64,000 bases of DNA, taken from Alopecurus myosuroides (taxonomy: Eukaryota; Streptophyta; Magnoliopsida; Poales; Poaceae). A model generated the notes under the pieces. That model saw only the letters and a list, made by a program, of their open reading frames with translations. It had not been told where the DNA came from and did not search any database. The DNA is taken from assembly GCA_028641055.1 (NCBI GenBank), contig CM054062.1, positions 238,548,528 through 238,612,527 on the forward strand, read 5' to 3'. The position numbers and the translations under genes were made by a program. Shown piece by piece: positions 34,532 through 45,541 of the stretch; position 1 is the stretch's first letter; each line of letters opens with the position of its first letter.

Positions 34532-35442
34532 TGTCGTGGTGGTGTCACGGCAGATGCCATGGGATGGCTAATGATGTGGGGACGATGGACGCTGGAGGTG
34601 TCCGGGGAGGGATCACGCGACGAGTAGCCGCGTGAGGTAAGATCCACACAACACAAACAACACGATATACCCAGGTTCAGGGCCCTCGTGAGGAGGTAAA
34701 ACCCCTACTCCTGCCTTTCTCTATGTATTACGATGTCTCACCGAGTAGCCACAGTACAAATGGTAACGCTACCGAGTAGCCCCTTGCCCCTCTCCGAGTA
34801 GAGCTAGGTCAAGAACTTAGGGTTTCTAGGGTTTCTAGTGAGCCACTGATAACGTCTATGGGAGCATGCCTCGCGCAGGAGGCGGCGGGGCACCTTATAT
34901 GCGCGGTGCCCAGCCGGATACGTCCAAATCTAGACAAGTGTCGACATAATGTGCACACTGTCCTTTCTCCGAGTACCCGCTGACAGCTTTGGTCGTTGAT
35001 CTTGTCTGCTTCTGTAAAGTCGTTGGGCAAAACTAGGGGACAGACTGGTATCACTGTACCTAGTCACAGAGTAGGTCCCCCTTATCCTGCCACGGCCTGC
35101 TTCCATGCTGTCACTGTCAGACAGACCGTCCCCACGTGAACAGTAGTTCGAATGCTGCCAAGTACGGACCCAGGATACGCGGGATCCTGTGTCAGAACGG
35201 CTCCTTTGACTTCCTGCCCGAGTAGTTTCCCGCCAAAGGTTCCCGCCAATTGTACTCGGGCCAAACCTTCTACTCGTCAGGGCAGAACTTGACTGATATC
35301 TCCTTCTGGTCATCTTGAGGTGAGACCGAGTAGCAGTCGACCGGGTAGCGAGTACCCGGTAGTCGGCTACTCGACCAAACCTCTCTTCTGTAAGCGGCCT
35401 TTACCACCTGTCTTTACCCTACTCGGGGGTAACCCCCAGACA
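34532..35442 (-). repeat. 3' LTR of G3
   Basis: Plus-strand start TGTCGTGGTGG and end CCCCCAGACA. It is followed at 35443 by GCAGTCCCCGAAGC, which on the minus strand is a polypurine-like CTTCGGGGACTGC directly before the LTR. It contains more than ten CTACTCGG/CCGAGTAG-type words. Confidence 0.95.
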
Positions 35443-36132
35443 GCAGTCCCCGAAGCTGGTTGAGTCTTGCGAACTTGTTCACTAGGCTCTGCCAGCTTTA
35501 AAACCAGCCTTTACATCTCAGCCATCGAACCTCAAGATGCCGAGTAGGTCCTCTGAGTAGCTATCCGGAAAGTACCTTGAGTTTCCTCTCTTCCGAGTAG
35601 CACTTGCTTCCTACTCTGTAACCGAGTAAAAAGACTTAGCGAAATTTCGCAAGCTGAGCCTCTGCAGCGCAGAGCAACATCCAGCCCTTCACGCAGGCAC
35701 TGCCCACGTGTCAAGCATCCACGACCTCGTCGCTTGGTTTCCCAGGACACGACGCCACGTGTCCAGTTTTCACGCTGTGGGCCCACCGGCCGTCATGTCC
35801 CATCACGCGCAATTACTGGCCACGATCTGATGGTGGGATCCAATGCGGCCGTTACGCGCGCAGCCCGCGCTTGTGTGCGTTTCTAGCCGGCCACAGGACC
35901 CACCACACGCCACAGTCGATCCCACTACCGCGGTGGTAACGGTAATCTCGCGAGGGAGATATAAATACCCCCGCGGTAACTTCCTTTTCTTCTTCCCTGC
36001 ACTTTTCCCCTTCTGCCTCTTGTCCTTCTTCTCCACCGAGCCCTCCGCCGCCGTGCAAGCTTCCGCGCCGCCGCGGACTCACTCCACCGAGCAACTCCAC
36101 TCGAAAATCATCCACTCCTCCCACTCGCAACG
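35443..36132 (+). promoter_or_regulatory. Promoter and leader of the G3 antisense gene
   Basis: TATAAATA at 35960-35967, followed by CCCCC, lies 166 bases before the ATG at 36133. After it comes a C/T-rich leader (CCTTTTCTTCTTCCC and similar). Upstream (35443-35950) there is no gene, but several ACGTG and CACG words. The TATA context is shared with G1 and G2. Confidence 0.65.
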
Positions 36133-39100
36133 ATGGCCAAGGCTAGCTGGGCGGGTTCCTCCGTCACCACGGCCAATCTCGCCTGGCTCGTGACCAGCAG
36201 AAGGGTTCCCCCCGGCGTGGAGTGCCGGGCACCCGACGACGAGGTTGTACCAACCCCGCGGGACGGCGAGCGGGTGGTCTTTATGTCGCACTTCGAGCGC
36301 GGCTTTGGACTGCCCGCCTCCGACTTCCTGCGCAAATTCCTCGAACACTTCGGGCTGCAGATGCATCATCTGCCGCCCAACGCGGTCGTCTTCCTCGCCT
36401 ACCACGCGGTGGTCTGCGAGGCTTTCCTCGGCATCAGGCCCACGACTGATACGTGGCTCAGGTACTTTAATCTCCGTCAACAGTCAGTCGGGAAGAAAGA
36501 TGGTGCAGGCATCGGCCGCGCCACCGACACGGGCTGTGCCATGATGGTGCAGCGGACCGGTACGAACCATCCCCGCATCCAGGGGCTGGATTCCTGCCGA
36601 ATGTGGCAGCAGACATTCTTCTACGTCAAGAATGTCCCCGCCACGGAAGGAGGTGTGGTTGATGATCGAATCAACCTGCCCGCTTGGAGGAATCGTGCTC
36701 CACTCGGGTCGAACTGGAAGGAGAAGCCCACCATCGACGAAATCGCCGTTGAGATAGAAGATAGACTCGGCGAGTTGAAGAAGCTGGGCCTCAAGAACGA
36801 CGACCCGGTGGTGTGCTGGATCAAGCGCCGAGTGCTCCCTCTGCAGGAGCGCTGCCATCTCATGTGTTACATGGGAGGCCCCCGCGACTGCACCAGGACC
36901 ACCACCATCGAAATCGACGACGCCGATGTTGCCTATCATGCCAGGAACATTCTGAAGACAAGCCTTACCGAGAAGTGGCGGTACGGTTTCGTCCCGTACA
37001 GCCGCACGCAACCGATTGCCCGGGTACGCTGTTCCTACTCTGCTTTCGCCTCTGCTTCCCGAGTAGATAACTCCCCTTTCCGCCCCGACTAGCAATCACC
37101 TGGTGCACCGGGTAGAGCACTTAGTCGACTCGCGCCTAGGCTTAGTATGCTTTGTGTTTGCACGCCTGTCCGGGTAGAACACATAGAAAACTGCATAGGC
37201 TTAGTGTGCTTCGTGTTTGCACGCCTATCCGAGTAGAATACTTAGAAAACTGCATAGGCTTAGTGTGCTTTGTGTTTGCACGCCTATTCGAGTAGAGTTC
37301 CATCCTGATACTCGGTTGACTTATGATCCTTCTCTGTCTTTCAGACTCTTACTCGACAGTTGATCGAGAGTCGCGAAGTTTTTGAGGACAACTGGTTCGC
37401 CGATCGCGAGGAGGATGACATGCTGCCCTCTGATGACGCGGAACAGAGCAGCCCCGTTCCTGACAAGCGCGATGCTCTCCGCACTTGGTCGGATGAAGGC
37501 TCTCATGGTATTGTTATCTTTATCTCGTTTGTTTCTGAAAAACACCAACCCGTTGCATTGCTGTTTCTGATTCTTCCTTCTTCTCTTTTGAATTTCTCAG
37601 ATGAGGCCGCTGCGGAGAAGGACGACGAGGATGAGGGCGAGAACGAGGGCGATGCGCCCCTTGTCGTCCAACCTCTGTCTACTGCCCCTCCCGAAACCCG
37701 CAAGCGAACCGGCAGCGAAGCGCAGGCACCTCCAGCCAAGAAAAGGAAGCCCGCCGAGAAGGAGGAGGCCGCCGAGAAGAAGAAGAAGGTTACTGTCAAG
37801 AAACCCCGACGACAGCTTAAATCCACCACTGCGTGAGTTCTCTTCTCGTTTGCCCTCCTTCTCGCGTAGTACTGTTTTCTCCCAAATCTTCTTCCAATCC
37901 CTGATCTCTTTCTTCTCTGCAGTCCTGCCATGGATGCGAACGCAGCCCTCGCATCCGACCAAGCCCAGAAGAAACCAGTACCTCTGGTCAACCTGGACGA
38001 TGATGATGAGGATCGCGACGCCAATGCTGCTGCTGCCAATCCAGCACAAGGAGCAGCGTCAGAACCAGCAGCACAGGACACCGCCGTCCACGACGAGAGA
38101 CCCCCTTCTCCTCCGGCTAGCAACGCCGAGGAGAACCAAGAACAAGAAATGCAAGACGCCGCCGCCCTTGAGCGGCCAGAAGTAGAACGGGAGCAGCCCA
38201 CCACCGAGGCCGCTGCACAAGAGAACATCACTGCCGAGCAGCTGGTGACAGACGACACCGCCGCGGATGCTACCATAGCAGATGTCTACCCACTGCCAGG
38301 CAGCGCACCGAGTGGTATTCTGCCAGGAGCTGCAGCGGGCGATGGATCTGCGGCGCCACCAACTGCGCAAGGCCCTACGCCGCCAACTGCGCAAGGCCCT
38401 ACACCACCAACTTCCTCCTCGTCTCCACAGAGCAAGGACACATCCAGCCCTCCTGGGCGAGCAGCCAAGCAACAGGCCCTTGATGCTCTGAGGGATTACT
38501 GTTCCAAGAAAGGCCTTTCTGAGAAGGAGACTGCCGATAAGGTGGCTGCTGAGAAGGCCAGGGCCGAGGAGGAAGCCGCCGAGAAGGTCAAAGCTGAGAA
38601 AGAAGCTGCTGAGAGAGCCAAGGCCGAGCAGAAGAAAGCCAGGGCTGAGCAGAAGAAGGCCGAGAAGCAAGCTGCCGAGAAAGCAGTCGCCGAGAAGGCA
38701 AAGGCCAAGACTGAGGGGAAGAAACCCGAGGATCTCGAGAAGCAGGAAATCGAGAAGGAGCGAACGAAGAAAAGGGCCAGAGAGCAAGGCGCATCCGCAG
38801 GCGGAGCACTCGTGATCCGCGACTCCGGCCCGATTCCTGCTGCGCTCTCTGCGGACGCTCGCGCTGCTGGCCAGCCTTGCTACCCGGAGTACATGATCGA
38901 GGTTATCCAACAGCACACCATCGGCTTCCCTCCCCAAGATAAAGCTGTAGCTATTCAGAAGGGGAGGAAAGCTGTAGCCAGGAACACTCCTCCCTTCGAT
39001 CCAGCTCAAAACAAACCCGTCAATATTGCTTCTCGGGGAGCCCAAGACAAGCCAATAACCTCCAAGGGTCTTGAGCAGGTACTGGACACTGTTGGCCACA

Positions 39101-41310
39101 TCAGCGCCAAGTGGGACAGCAGGGTTCTCGGAGAGGAGAAGTGGCACGGCTTGACCCTTGGCTCCGTCGACCACTACCGCGTGGAGTGGAACAAGATCGA
39201 CCTGGGACACCAGCCCATGTCCGTCTCCACTGATACCGCAACCCTCGCAGCCAAGATGTTCTTGCACCGCAAGAACGCCGAAGATATTGAACAGAGCTAC
39301 GCAGTAAGTCTTTTTTGCCTTTTCCGAGTTGAATTTTCTTCTCTTCTACTCGCCTTTCTTCTTTCTTACCATCACCCCCAGTCCCCGAGATTTGGGTCGA
39401 GTAGTTGGATACTCTCTGAGTAGCCTCCTACTCGGGCCGAATCTTCTCTGCTTTGCCTAACTTATTTTCTTCTCGGTTTTCAGGATAGCGTTCTTAAGCG
39501 GACCAACTTATACCGCATCCTTCTCTGGAACCACTCCATCGCCAGGAGGCGTATCACCGTACTGGAGAAGGAGAAGGCAATGGCCGAGGCCGCGAGCAAA
39601 GATGCTACCACCAGCACCCAACAGCTGGCTGAAGTGCAAGGTACGCCTTTAGCCCTGCGGTTTCTGCGTTTTATGTGTACGCCCGCTTCTGCTTTCTCAC
39701 GCGCTAACCTTTTCTTCTCTGCAGACAAACTGAAGGCCTTGGCCGATGAGCATGAAAAATGCCGTAGCTTCGTGGAGAACGCCGAGGCCACCATAAAGAA
39801 ACTTGAAGGTGAGTTTGCTGTTTACTCGGTGTGACCTTGAACTCGGTTCTTCTCTGCCCGTTTACTGACCTCATCTTATCTTTTCGCAGAAGATTATAAG
39901 TCATTTGCTGAGGCGCACCAAGATTGCGTCAAGCCAGTGGAGGTGGAGAAGCAGCTATCCGACCAGGCCATTACTCTGGTGAAGGACCACACCACCGAGA
40001 TGGAGAAGCTGCAGCTCCAGCTTCAGAATGCACTCCAAGATGCCGTCAAACTTGGCGCCGAGAGGGATAAGGCAATCGCCGAGAAGGCCAAGGTCGAGAC
40101 CACTTTCAAGGCCAAGGAGAGGGCCCTCGAGGCTGAGTGCGAAACTCTGAAGAAGACCAATGCTGATCTTTTCGCTCAGATGGACACCCTGCGCCAGATC
40201 CAATCAAAGCACATTGGCAACGAGGAGTCCTGGAGAACCAAGCTGCAGCAGCTGCGCCGCCAACTGATCGGTAAGTTTTCTCTTCATTGCACCTTCTCTT
40301 CTCGGTCTTATTCCTTCTCGGCTTCCTTTTTTCTTTTTCGGTTTTTGATCTTGCCACTTGCTATTTCAGATATCTGGCCTCGTCTTGAGTCTACCTCTGC
40401 GCCCACGATAGCCAAGGCCCGAGCAGTTCGCCTTTCGCTGGGTGAGCCGATTGACACCAGGGCTGATATCGAGGACAGCTTGCTGGTGCTCAAAGGTTAC
40501 TTCGAACAGCTGGCCGGCTGCGGGACTGATTTGATGCATGCGGGCTTTGAGCTCCACCGGCTGTTCTGGCCTCATGATCCTGAGCCAAAAAGCATGCGGG
40601 AGCTCGCCCTCAAGCTGGAGAACGTGAAGGCCGAGTTGAAAAAGTGGCGAGCCTCCGGAGCCCGTGCTGGTGCTGACGTGATGCTTCTCTGCATTGCGTC
40701 CTGGTATGAAAACCTGGATATGCAGCTCATCCGCGGGAAGCGCAATGACTCCAAGTGGGAGACTGATGCCGATAGCGTGGCCTTGCGCAAGCAGATTGCA
40801 TATGATGTCGCAGAATGCGCCGAGACGGAGGTCTACATCGATGGCGTCCCCGAACCCGACACCGAGTACGAGGACGAAGAAGATGATGACGAGGAGGAAG
40901 AGCTTGGTGACTTCTTCGAATCTCCCAAGGGCAAGGCCGGGAAGGGAAAATCTGCCGTCGTCGCGAGTAGCGATGAAGACGAAGGGGCGCACATCGACAG
41001 CGAGCCACTCGACTTCGGCACCTCCTCAGGTGCTGCTCTCGACGACACGGTGCCTCCTCCAGGCCACGCCTCATGCTCCTCCTCGGCTCCAGGACCCGTC
41101 TCGGTGGCCACGGCCACTTCCGAGCAGGCGGCCACCCAGGAGGGTGCCGAGATGGAGGAATCCGCCGCCGTGCAGACGGAGGCGGATGCCGCCCACGCCA
41201 GCACCGAAGGAACAGCTGCCACGACTGCCACCGAAGAAGCTGCTGCAAGGACCGCCGCCGAGGAAACATCAGCCAAGGCCAGCGCCGAGAACAACGCCTC
41301 CTCATCTTGA
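36133..41310 (+). CDS. Antisense gene of G3: eight exons, 1409-residue protein of unknown function
   Basis: Inferred exons: 36133-37023, 37345-37507, 37601-37832, 37923-39303, 39484-39640, 39725-39808, 39890-40270 and 40370-41310. All introns are GT-AG, phases agree, and the joined frame is open to TGA. Residues about 18-116 match the gypsy-type transposon domain (PF04195, Transposase_28) as I know it (VPPGVECRAPDDE, HFERGFGLP, YHAVVCEAFLG). Residues about 400-428 are strongly basic, a likely nuclear signal. About 622-715 is an Ala/Glu/Lys coiled coil, and 840-889 is a conserved block (SVDHYRVEWNKID). About 910-1097 is a second coiled coil, followed by a helical domain and an acidic, Ala/Thr-rich tail. 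No catalytic motif, membrane segment or signal peptide is evident. It ends tail to tail with pol, 680 bp apart. Function is unknown; a structural or regulatory role for the element is a guess. Confidence 0.8.
37095..37315 (+). repeat. Tandem repeat inside intron 1 of the G3 antisense gene
   Basis: About three units of roughly 61 bp contain TAGTGTGCTTTGTGTTTGC and ACGCCTATCCGAGTAG. They occupy most of intron 1 (37024-37344), as in G1. Confidence 0.85.
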
Positions 41311-41989
41311 AGCAACCTGCAATCTTTTCTTTCACTTGAACATTTTATCAGATCCCCGGGATGCCGGGAGCAGATGTAACAGACTACCTTTATCTTGCTT
41401 GCTACTCAGTTTTTATGCCCACTCTGTTTATGTTGTCATTAATCAATTTGAACGACACTGGCTTAATGCCGAGTTGTGTTTCCATGCGAGTCCCCGAGTA
41501 GCATTTCTTATTCACCCTGTCTTTTCATCTCTGCTCTACCTGCGACTTGTCGCTTGTTTGGTATTCGAGTCACAAGAATCAAGGAACAAAGCTGCAAATA
41601 CTTAGCCGCTAGAAACAATCATGATAACGCAGCCCACCACTTAGCCGAGAAGACGAAAACGGGGAACAAAAAGTAACCGACAATCTACTCGGTTCCTGCA
41701 CTCTTTCTCCCTTAGTGATTTTCGTGTGCTCATTGACCTTTTGCTTGTTCTCTTGCTTGCCATGAAGCCGGGTTTCGGACAGCAGCAAAGTCGAAGAGTT
41801 GGCATATAGGTTTAAACACAGTACTCAATGCACTTTTGAGTTCTGAAGTGGAGCCACCGAATAGACAAAGGAACAAGCCGAGTAAGACAAACACTTAGAG
41901 CAATTTTGGACGAGGGCAGTCCCCGAGAACAATTTTAGATTGCAGAGTAGAATTTCAACTCGGATGAGAGGGTACATACACATCTTTGC
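41311..41989. other. G3 convergent spacer between antisense gene and pol
   Basis: Non-coding. It holds the 3' ends of two convergent transcription units. Polypurine-like strings occur in complement form (AGTCCCCGAG near 41490 and 41918). No canonical AATAAA was singled out. It corresponds to 3166-3805 in G1. Confidence 0.6.
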
Positions 41990-44900
41990 TTACGAATGAA
42001 AACGACGAAGTAGAGCTACATTCCAGGGGCGCTTGGTTTCCTCTCCAGCTTTATCTGCCCTGTTCGCCTGCGATGGGCGCACATCTACAAGATAGTACGC
42101 ATCATTGTGCAGCGCTTTGCTCACAATGAAGGGCCCTTCCCATGGAGGAGACAACTTGTGCATCCCGGCTGTGCGCTGCACAAGCCTAAGGACCATGTCT
42201 CCTTCTCGGAAAACCCTTGGGTTCACCTTTCGGCTATGATAGCGCCGCAGGTTTTGCTGGTAGATAGCCGAACGTGACAGAGTCAGCTCTCTTGCTTCTT
42301 CAAGCAGGTCTACGTCGTCTTCTCGAGCTTCTCTCGCCTCCACCTCAGTGTAGAGGGCCACTCGGGGGGAGTCATGCTCTAAGTCTATTGGCAACACGGC
42401 CTCAGCCCCGTATACCAAGAAGAATGGCGTGTAGCCGGTTGACCGGTTAGGGGTAGTCCTTAGACTCCACAACACCGCTGGCAACTCTTCTAGCCAACAC
42501 CCAGGTGTTTTCAGCAGTGGCTCAATCAGCCTCGGCTTGATGCCTGCCAGTACCATCCCATTTGCTCTCTCAACTTGCCCATTGGAGGCAGGGTGCGCGA
42601 CTGACGCAACGTCTAGTCGGATATGCTTATCTCTGCAGAATCGCACCATTGCCCCCTCTGCAAAGTTGGTGCCGTTGTCGGTGATGATACTGTGCGGGTA
42701 GCCATATCTCATGATCACATCCTTCACAAACTTCACAGCTGTGACTCCATCGCACTTCCGAATAGGCTTCACCTCGATCCACTTGGTAAACTTGTCCACC
42801 ATGACCAAGATATGAGTCATGTTGCCTTTAGCCGGCTTGAAAGGACCAACCATATCCAAGCACCAGACAGCAAAGGGCCATGTGATAGGAATTGTTTTCA
42901 ACTCGGAAGCTGGCATGTGAATCCTGCTTGCGAACATTTGGCAGCCAGTGCACTTCCTCACGATATCTTCTGCTTGCTGCAATGCAGTGAGCCAGTAGAA
43001 ACCATGCCGGAAAGCTTTCTTGACTAAAGCCCGAGAAGAGGCGTGATGCCCACATTCCCCTTGATGTATCTCCACCAGGATTTCTTCTCCTTCTTCTGGG
43101 CTTACACAACGCTGTAGTACACCAGTGGCGCTTCTCTTATGCAGCACATCTTGGACTATGGTGTAGCTCTTGGACCTTCTCTGAATCTGCCTCGCAGTCA
43201 CCTCATCTTCAGGTAAAGTGCCGTCCCTTAGAAAGGATAATATGGGCATTGCCCAACTCGGTGTCTCCCGCACAGGAAACACTGGTTCGTCCATTTCCAT
43301 TGGGACAGGCTCTGGTGGTTGCACAGGAGGAGTAGGAGCGCTTCTCTGCAGCCCAGATCGATTGGCGAGAACTTCTTCAATAAATGCAACAGCTTCCGGG
43401 TTGAGGGCGGCAGTCCCCGAGTAAGGAGTGGCAGTCCCCGAGTAAGGAATGGCAGTCCCCGGGTAGAGAGTGGCAGTCCCCGAGTAAGGAGTGGCAGTCC
43501 CCGAGTAAGGAGTGGCAGTCCCCGAGTAGGGAATGGCAGTCCCCGAGTAGAAGACGGCAGTCCCCGGGTTCCCTTCAGCACTCTCCCAGTCAATCTCCAT
43601 TGGGTCAGATTCTTCACTCGGCAGAGAAGGAACAAAGATGGATTCCGAGTTGGGGGAAGGCTTGATAGATGGCTTCCTCAAATGCTCCAAGGCAATCCCT
43701 GCCGGGATGGACTGCCGAGAAGATCCCAACTTGGACAGCTCGTCTGCGGCCTCGTTCTCTGCTCGGTGAATGTGCTGGAACTCACAGCCTTCGAAAAACC
43801 CAGTCATTGACTGCACCAGGAAACGATACGACGCCATGTTGGCATCCAAAGCGTCCCAGGTACCCGAGACTTGCTGCACCACCAGATCTGAATCGCCATA
43901 GCATATAATGCGCTGCACACCAACCTCCTTTGCTACTCGCAAACCATGCACCACTGCCTCGTACTCGGCTACATTGTTGGATGCCTTGAAATGAATCTGC
44001 AACACATACTTGAGCTGATCCCGCTTGGGTGATGTAAGCACGACGCCAGCACCAAGGCCTTCTTTCACCTTTGAGCCGTCAAAGTGCATCTTCCAATAGT
44101 TGGAAACTGGAGCAGGAGGTTCATATTGCATCTCGGCCCAGTCCACAAGAAATTCCGCCAGTACCTGAGACTTGATTGCTTCTCTTCTCGTATACGCGGG
44201 AGCGTACGCGGCTAGCTCAATCGCCCACTTGGCTACTCTGCCACTCGCCTCCTTGTTTCCCATGATGTCCGAGATGGGAGCAGAGCTCACAACAGTGATG
44301 GGATGCTCCTGGAAGTAATGTTTCAGCTTCCTGGCGCCCAGGTACACACCATATGTCATCTTCTGGTAGTGAGGATAGTTTTGCTTGGAACTGGACAGCA
44401 CTTCACTGAGATAATAGACTGGGCGCTGCACACTCTTGCCTTCTTCTTCTCGCTCCACCACTATCACCACGCTGACTACTCGGTTAGTCGCGGCAATGTA
44501 TAGCAGCATAGGCTCCTTGGGTAGCGGACTAGCCAAGACGGGAGCGCTAGCCAACATTGCTTTTAGCTCATTGAATGCCACATCCGCCTGCGGAGTCCAG
44601 ACAAACTTGTCGCTTTTCTTCATCAGCTGGTACAAAGGCAGAGCCTTCTCGCCCATCCGGCCCAGGAAACGGCTCAGAGACGCCAAACACCCCGTGAACT
44701 TCTGCACATCCTTCAATGATCTCGGCAAAGACATGCTTTCAATAGCTTTTATCTTAGACGGATTGGCTTCAATGCCCCGACTAGAAACCAGAAAACCGAG
44801 TAGCTTTCCAGCTGGTACACCAAAGGTGCACTTACTCGGATTCAGTTTCATTTTGTACCTGCGTAGGTTAGCAAAGGTTTCCTCCAGGTCGGCAAGCAGA

Positions 44901-45541
44901 GTATGTGTTTTATTCGTTTTGATGACAATGTCATCTACGTACACCTGCACATTCTTGCCGAGCTGGTCGTGCAAGCATTTCTGCATGCATCTCTGATAGG
45001 TTGCACCCGCATTCCTCAGGCCAAAACACATGACACGATAGCAATAAGCCCCGTACGGGGTAATGAAAGCAGTCTTTATTTGATCAGCAGGGTTGAGTGC
45101 AATCTGGTGGAAACCAGAGTAGGCATCTATGAAAGACAACAACTCACAGCCGGCAGTGGAATCGATCACCTGATCGATGCGAGGTAGCGGGAAGGGATCC
45201 TTGGGGCATGCCTTGTTCAAGTCGGTGTAGTCGACACACATGCGCCATGCGGTGGCAGCCTTGGGATCTTCCTTTTTCTTCTCGACCATGACCGGGTTGG
45301 CTAACCAGTCCGGGTGCAGCACTTCCATGATGAAGTTACTGATCAACAGCTTGGTGATTTGATCACCGATGGCCTTCCTTCTCTCATCCCCGAAACGGCG
45401 CAAGGCCTGCTTCACGGGCTTGGCGTCAGGACGCACATGCAAAGAGTGCTCAACCAACTCCCTCGGGACTCCTGGTAGATCTTCATTGGTCCAGGCGAAC
45501 ACGTCCCGATTCTCACGGAGGAAGTGGATGAGCGCGCTTTC
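41990..45541 (-). CDS. G3 Pol: reverse transcriptase, RNaseH and integrase
   Basis: Open from the TAG at 45542-45544 down to TAA at 41990-41992, in the same frame as gag and protease. RT has the conserved MCVDYTDLNKACPKD block and the YVDD active site at 44930-44941 (minus). RNaseH shows FDGSKVKEGLGAG, NNVAEYEA and the terminal AENEAADELS. A spacer follows with eight copies of a seven-residue repeat (GTATPYS type, 43408-43575). Integrase comes next with HHASS...CTGC zinc binding, catalytic Asp in CLDMVGPFK and TDNGTNF, and Glu in NGQVERANG. A conserved C-terminal domain ends in LLRRFHS. There is no chromodomain. Apart from the TAG before RT, the enzyme set is complete. Confidence 0.92.
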   Translation of the reverse strand, partial: ESALIHFLRENRDVFAWTNEDLPGVPRELVEHSLHVRPDAKPVKQALRRFGDERRKAIGDQITKLLISNFIMEVLHPDWLANPVMVEKKKEDPKAATAWRMCVDYTDLNKACPKDPFPLPRIDQVIDSTAGCELLSFIDAYSGFHQIALNPADQIKTAFITPYGAYCYRVMCFGLRNAGATYQRCMQKCLHDQLGKNVQVYVDDIVIKTNKTHTLLADLEETFANLRRYKMKLNPSKCTFGVPAGKLLGFLVSSRGIEANPSKIKAIESMSLPRSLKDVQKFTGCLASLSRFLGRMGEKALPLYQLMKKSDKFVWTPQADVAFNELKAMLASAPVLASPLPKEPMLLYIAATNRVVSVVIVVEREEEGKSVQRPVYYLSEVLSSSKQNYPHYQKMTYGVYLGARKLKHYFQEHPITVVSSAPISDIMGNKEASGRVAKWAIELAAYAPAYTRREAIKSQVLAEFLVDWAEMQYEPPAPVSNYWKMHFDGSKVKEGLGAGVVLTSPKRDQLKYVLQIHFKASNNVAEYEAVVHGLRVAKEVGVQRIICYGDSDLVVQQVSGTWDALDANMASYRFLVQSMTGFFEGCEFQHIHRAENEAADELSKLGSSRQSIPAGIALEHLRKPSIKPSPNSESIFVPSLPSEESDPMEIDWESAEGNPGTAVFYSGTAIPYSGTATPYSGTATPYSGTATLYPGTAIPYSGTATPYSGTAALNPEAVAFIEEVLANRSGLQRSAPTPPVQPPEPVPMEMDEPVFPVRETPSWAMPILSFLRDGTLPEDEVTARQIQRRSKSYTIVQDVLHKRSATGVLQRCVSPEEGEEILVEIHQGECGHHASSRALVKKAFRHGFYWLTALQQAEDIVRKCTGCQMFASRIHMPASELKTIPITWPFAVWCLDMVGPFKPAKGNMTHILVMVDKFTKWIEVKPIRKCDGVTAVKFVKDVIMRYGYPHSIITDNGTNFAEGAMVRFCRDKHIRLDVASVAHPASNGQVERANGMVLAGIKPRLIEPLLKTPGCWLEELPAVLWSLRTTPNRSTGYTPFFLVYGAEAVLPIDLEHDSPRVALYTEVEAREAREDDVDLLEEARELTLSRSAIYQQNLRRYHSRKVNPRVFREGDMVLRLVQRTAGMHKLSPPWEGPFIVSKALHNDAYYLVDVRPSQANRADKAGEETKRPWNVALLRRFHS
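43408..43575 (-). repeat. 21-bp minisatellite in G3 pol
   Basis: Eight in-frame units of about GGCAGTCCCCGAGTAAGGAGT (plus strand), starting at 43409, 43430, 43451, 43472, 43493, 43514, 43535 and 43556. They encode a Gly-Thr-Ala-x-x-Tyr-Ser repeat between RNaseH and integrase. The unit core is the complement of the CTCGGGGACTGCC polypurine-like string. Confidence 0.93.

Noticed and set aside
37503..38276. 257-residue minus-strand frame
   Set aside because: It crosses two introns and exons of the plus-strand gene and is a low-complexity shadow.
38059..39267. 402-residue minus-strand frame opposite exon 4 of the G3 antisense gene
   Set aside because: It mirrors the Ala/Glu/Lys-rich exon. The composition (Leu/Gly/Ser-rich) is what the complement gives, and it has no homologue in G1 or G2.
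40694..41605. 303-residue plus-strand frame overlapping exon 8
   Set aside because: Arg/Pro/Ser-rich alternative frame of exon 8 that runs past the true stop; no family similarity.
43319..43810. 163-residue plus-strand frame across the minisatellite
   Set aside because: The 21-bp unit is free of stops in several frames, so the open frame is a by-product of the repeat.
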